Of a stretch of DNA of 21,952 nt, positions 19,880 through 21,952 are shown piece by piece. The notes under the pieces are model-generated. The model was not told where the DNA came from, ran no database searches, and worked only from the letters and a program-made list of their open reading frames with translations. Made by a program: the position numbers and the translations under genes. The stretch's first letter is position 1. Each line of letters begins with the position of its first letter. Source of the stretch: Roseburia sp. (GTDB taxonomy: Bacteria; Bacillota; Clostridia; Lachnospirales; Lachnospiraceae); assembly GCA_003483745.1 (NCBI GenBank), contig DMYD01000022.1, positions 1-21,952 of the forward strand. The letters are read 5' to 3'.

Positions 19880-19918
19880 ATGAAAGAGAGATTGATGGGC
19901 GGATATGGCGGAAAATAA
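19880..19918 (+). CDS. Possible 12-codon upstream ORF overlapping the DUF5711 start
   Basis: ATG at 19880 has GAGG (19870-19873) at ideal spacing and encodes MKERLMGGYGGK before TAA at 19916-19918. It overlaps the DUF5711 start (19905) in another frame. The peptide is probably not functional itself; the frame may set translation of the main gene by coupling. Confidence 0.4.
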   Translation: MKERLMGGYGGK

Positions 19919-21101
19919 CAAGAGAGGATTTCATGCGGTAGAAGAACCGGATATGGAAGAGTATGAACGCAAACTGCGCAAACACAGGATAAAGGTAGTC
20001 AGAAGAACCATAATTCTGATCGTTATCGTGTTAGGAGTTTCTGCAGGACTCTGGGTGTTTATGGCGCTTCGCCATTATGAGAATTTTGATGTGAGATCGG
20101 CTGTTGACAGAGCGGATACGGAAGCAACGAAGTTTGCAAATTTTGGGGGCAATATTTTAAAATACAGCAACGATGGGGCTTTTTATACGGATGCTGCGAA
20201 CGAACTGATCTGGAACCAGACCTATGAGATGACAGATCCACAGATTGATATTTGTGAAGATTACCTGACGATTTATGATAAAAAAGGAACCATGATCTAT
20301 ATCATGACCAGGGAGGGGATTTTAGGAGGTATAGAAACGACGATGCCAATTCAACAGGTGTGTGTGGCATCACAGGGGACAGTGGCGGTTCTGATGAAAA
20401 AAGATGCCTCCGGTTATCTTGCAATGTATGATAAGGCAGGTACAAAACTGACAGAAGGAGAGATTCACGGCGCGAAGAAAGGTTACCCGATTGCAATCGC
20501 ATTATCGTCGGATGCTTTAAGGCTTGCAGTTGCCATGTTAGATATCAATGATGGAAGTATAAAAAGTACGATTGCTTTTTATAATTTTGGAACGGTGGGA
20601 GAAAGTGAGATCGATCATGTAGTCGGAGCACAGACATTTCCGGATACGGTAATACCGGAAATTGCCTATCTGTCAGACAACAGACTTGCTGCATTCTCAG
20701 ATACCGGAGTGATTTTGTTTGAGGGATCACAGAAACCAAAACAATCCGGAACGATTCCTTTTGAAAAGGAAGTGAAAAGCATTTTCTATAATGATAATTA
20801 TATTGGCTGCGTGACAGGCAATGATGATGAGGCGGTGACACATCACATAAGCGTTTATGACCTGAATGGGAAAAGTGTTCTGGAAAAAGATTTTACAATG
20901 GAGTATACCGGCGTGGAATTTCTCGCAAATAATGAGATTTGTATTACAAATGAAAATGCGTGTGATATATATACCATACATGGAATTTATAAATTCCACC
21001 ATGAGTTTGAACAGACACTTTATAAGATCATTTCCGGGAGCGGAGCACTGAATTATACATTTATACTGGAAGATACAACAGAAAAAATAAGACTGAAATA
21101 A
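19905..21101 (+). CDS. DUF5711 family protein, membrane-anchored, beta-propeller-like
   Basis: This 398-residue protein has a basic N-terminus, one membrane helix at about 35-55 and a large extracytoplasmic domain. That domain consists of repeating strand-turn units (ILKYSNDGAFYTDAANELIW, LTIYDKKGTMIYIMT, LAMYDKAGTKLTEGE, IAYLSDNRLAAFSDTGVILFEG, ISVYDLNGKSVLEKDF), the look of a WD/PQQ-like beta-propeller. It matches the DUF5711 family as I recall it; the function is unknown. The start at 19905 has only GGGCGG two bases upstream, a poor site, whereas the overlapping upstream ORF has a good one. The gene is followed after 11 bases by cvpA, with the ribosome-binding site of cvpA overlapping this stop codon, so the pair is co-expressed. 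Confidence 0.8.
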   Translation: MAENNKRGFHAVEEPDMEEYERKLRKHRIKVVRRTIILIVIVLGVSAGLWVFMALRHYENFDVRSAVDRADTEATKFANFGGNILKYSNDGAFYTDAANELIWNQTYEMTDPQIDICEDYLTIYDKKGTMIYIMTREGILGGIETTMPIQQVCVASQGTVAVLMKKDASGYLAMYDKAGTKLTEGEIHGAKKGYPIAIALSSDALRLAVAMLDINDGSIKSTIAFYNFGTVGESEIDHVVGAQTFPDTVIPEIAYLSDNRLAAFSDTGVILFEGSQKPKQSGTIPFEKEVKSIFYNDNYIGCVTGNDDEAVTHHISVYDLNGKSVLEKDFTMEYTGVEFLANNEICITNENACDIYTIHGIYKFHHEFEQTLYKIISGSGALNYTFILEDTTEKIRLK

Positions 21102-21112
21102 GGAGCATACAT

Positions 21113-21820
21113 ATGAACTGGGTTTTGCTGCTGGTATTGCTGATACTGGGATACAATATTATAAGAGGATACAAAAAAGGTTTTTTACGGATTGTATATT
21201 CTCTGGTATCCTGGGTTATAGTATTTACATTTGTTACTGTTGCGACGCCATACATAAATACATATCTGATGGAACACACGACACTATATGAACAGATTGA
21301 GCAGCAGTGTAGTGAACAGATAAAAAAATCAGTAGAGGAAAAACAGCAATCCGTTCAGAATGAAAGCTGTCTGGATAATCAGGAATTGTCGCAGTTTGGA
21401 ATTATGCTTCCGGATTCAGTGGTAAATGATATTTTTGAGAAAACCGGAAATATGGCAGGAGAAATTATTGAACAAAGTGGTCTTTATGATGAAATAGCAA
21501 AACAGATTGCAGAATTTGTGGTAGAGGGGATTGCATTTTTCATTGCATTGGTCACAGCATGGACCATTGTCCATGTGATAGCACGTGCATTGAGAATTGT
21601 TTCAAGGATTCCGGTACTGAGTGGCGTGAATCGTACACTGGGTATATTTGCCGGAGGAATATATGGATTGATATTGGTATGGATTGGCTTTTACATTATA
21701 GCAGTGACAAGTACAAGTGAAATGGGGGGTGTGCTGGTTACATATATATATCAGAGTAACCTGCTAAAATATCTATACGAAAACAATGCTATTTTGACGA
21801 TCATTATAAATTTCTTATAG
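21113..21820 (+). CDS. CvpA family membrane protein
   Basis: This 235-residue protein has the CvpA/colicin V production family layout. The first membrane helix is WVLLLVLLILGYNIIRGYKKGFLRIVYSLVSWVIVF, including the GxxKGF turn and the second helix. A soluble acidic loop of about 80 residues (60-135, longer than in typical CvpA) follows. Then come two more helices with IPVLSGVNRTLGIFAGGIYGLILVW, the hallmark P-x-x-x-x-N-x-x-x-G-x-x-x-G region. Family members affect envelope stress and secretion-related traits, but their mechanism is unsettled. AAGGAG (overlapping the previous stop) is eight bases before ATG 21113. Confidence 0.85.
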   Translation: MNWVLLLVLLILGYNIIRGYKKGFLRIVYSLVSWVIVFTFVTVATPYINTYLMEHTTLYEQIEQQCSEQIKKSVEEKQQSVQNESCLDNQELSQFGIMLPDSVVNDIFEKTGNMAGEIIEQSGLYDEIAKQIAEFVVEGIAFFIALVTAWTIVHVIARALRIVSRIPVLSGVNRTLGIFAGGIYGLILVWIGFYIIAVTSTSEMGGVLVTYIYQSNLLKYLYENNAILTIIINFL

Positions 21821-21834
21821 TTAGTAAAAAAGTG

Positions 21835-21863
21835 TTGACATATTATAACAATAATGCTAGTAT
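21835..21863 (+). promoter_or_regulatory. Promoter P1 for a downstream gene outside the window
   Basis: TTGACA (21835-21840) and TAGTAT (21858-21863), with TGC just before the -10, are 17 bases apart. Transcription would start near 21870 and run into the hairpins that follow. No gene follows before the window ends. Confidence 0.7.
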
Positions 21864-21872
21864 AAAAGTCCA

Positions 21873-21928
21873 CCGCAAAAGACAAACACTTTTGTGGGGC
21901 AAAAAGATACTTGATTGTTTATCTTTTT
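21873..21928. other. Two hairpins between tandem promoter elements
   Basis: CCGCAAAAG (21873-21881) pairs with CTTTTGTGG (21889-21897) with one wobble. AAAAAGATA (21901-21909) pairs with TATCTTTTT (21920-21928). The second is an A/T stem ending in five T and might end transcripts from cvpA or from P1. Confidence 0.5.
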
Positions 21929-21940
21929 AGAAAAAAGTTG

Positions 21941-21946
21941 TTGACA
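21941..21946 (+). promoter_or_regulatory. Second -35 box, promoter P2 cut by window end
   Basis: TTGACA at 21941-21946 lies near the window end and is preceded by an A-rich stretch, AGAAAAAAGTTG, like an UP element. Its -10 would fall beyond 21952. The spacing of two strong TTGACA boxes about 106 bases apart resembles the tandem promoters of stable-RNA operons, which is inference. Confidence 0.45.
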
Positions 21947-21952
21947 AACAGA

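Noticed and set aside
1..21952. A defence island, prophage, integrative element or CRISPR locus
   Set aside because: No integrase, transposase, nuclease-helicase cluster, toxin pair or spaced direct repeats were seen; gene content is housekeeping, stress and envelope.

Overview
The window looks like chromosomal core sequence from a low-to-moderate-GC Gram-positive anaerobe, most likely a Lachnospiraceae member close to Roseburia/Agathobacter. This is inferred from gene content (DUF3793 next to a flavodoxin, DUF5711, YitT, a UDPGP-family pyrophosphorylase, a split transketolase, a solute-binding protein paired with a hybrid kinase) and from the recurrent Shine-Dalgarno context AGRAATGGAG. I see no rRNA, tRNA, CRISPR array, transposase, integrase or phage gene. 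All genes but one small gene and one gene remnant are on the + strand.

Layout. (1) 1-2290: a likely operon of a histidine phosphatase, a DEDDh exonuclease with a zinc ribbon, two tiny proteins and acylphosphatase, closed by a strong terminator. A remnant of an AraC-family regulator lies antisense in its 3' UTR. (2) 2340-5775: a strong promoter drives an extracellular solute-binding protein and an overlapping hybrid histidine kinase, with no transporter genes. (3) 5888-9095: YitT membrane protein, UDPGP-family nucleotidyltransferase and a small alarmone synthetase, each apparently with its own promoter. (4) 9154-10600: DUF3793 protein behind two identical-arm operators, then a flavodoxin; this looks like a metal (probably iron) response locus. 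(5) 10673-12109: MATE transporter. (6) 12106-15214: copper homeostasis operon, CsoR repressor plus CopA ATPase with a CopZ-like domain fused at its C-terminus, behind a CsoR-type operator. (7) 15268-15530: small convergent minus-strand gene. (8) 15566-18108: recR and the two halves of a split transketolase. (9) 18203-21820: envelope cluster of an MPN-like/LysM membrane protein, DUF5711 and CvpA proteins. (10) 21835-end: tandem promoter elements and hairpins leading to a gene beyond the window.

The most interesting unexplained signals are: a recurrent 5'-UTR hairpin (GTGTGAAAAAT arms, or a shortened TGTGC/GCACA form) sitting just before the AGRAATGGAG ribosome-binding site of several unrelated genes; a well-placed internal start in copA that could make free CopZ; a degenerate JAMM/MPN domain tethered to LysM; twin AGTTAG-N6-CTAACT operators; and an overlapping upstream ORF before the DUF5711 gene. 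I found no new defence or mobile system here.
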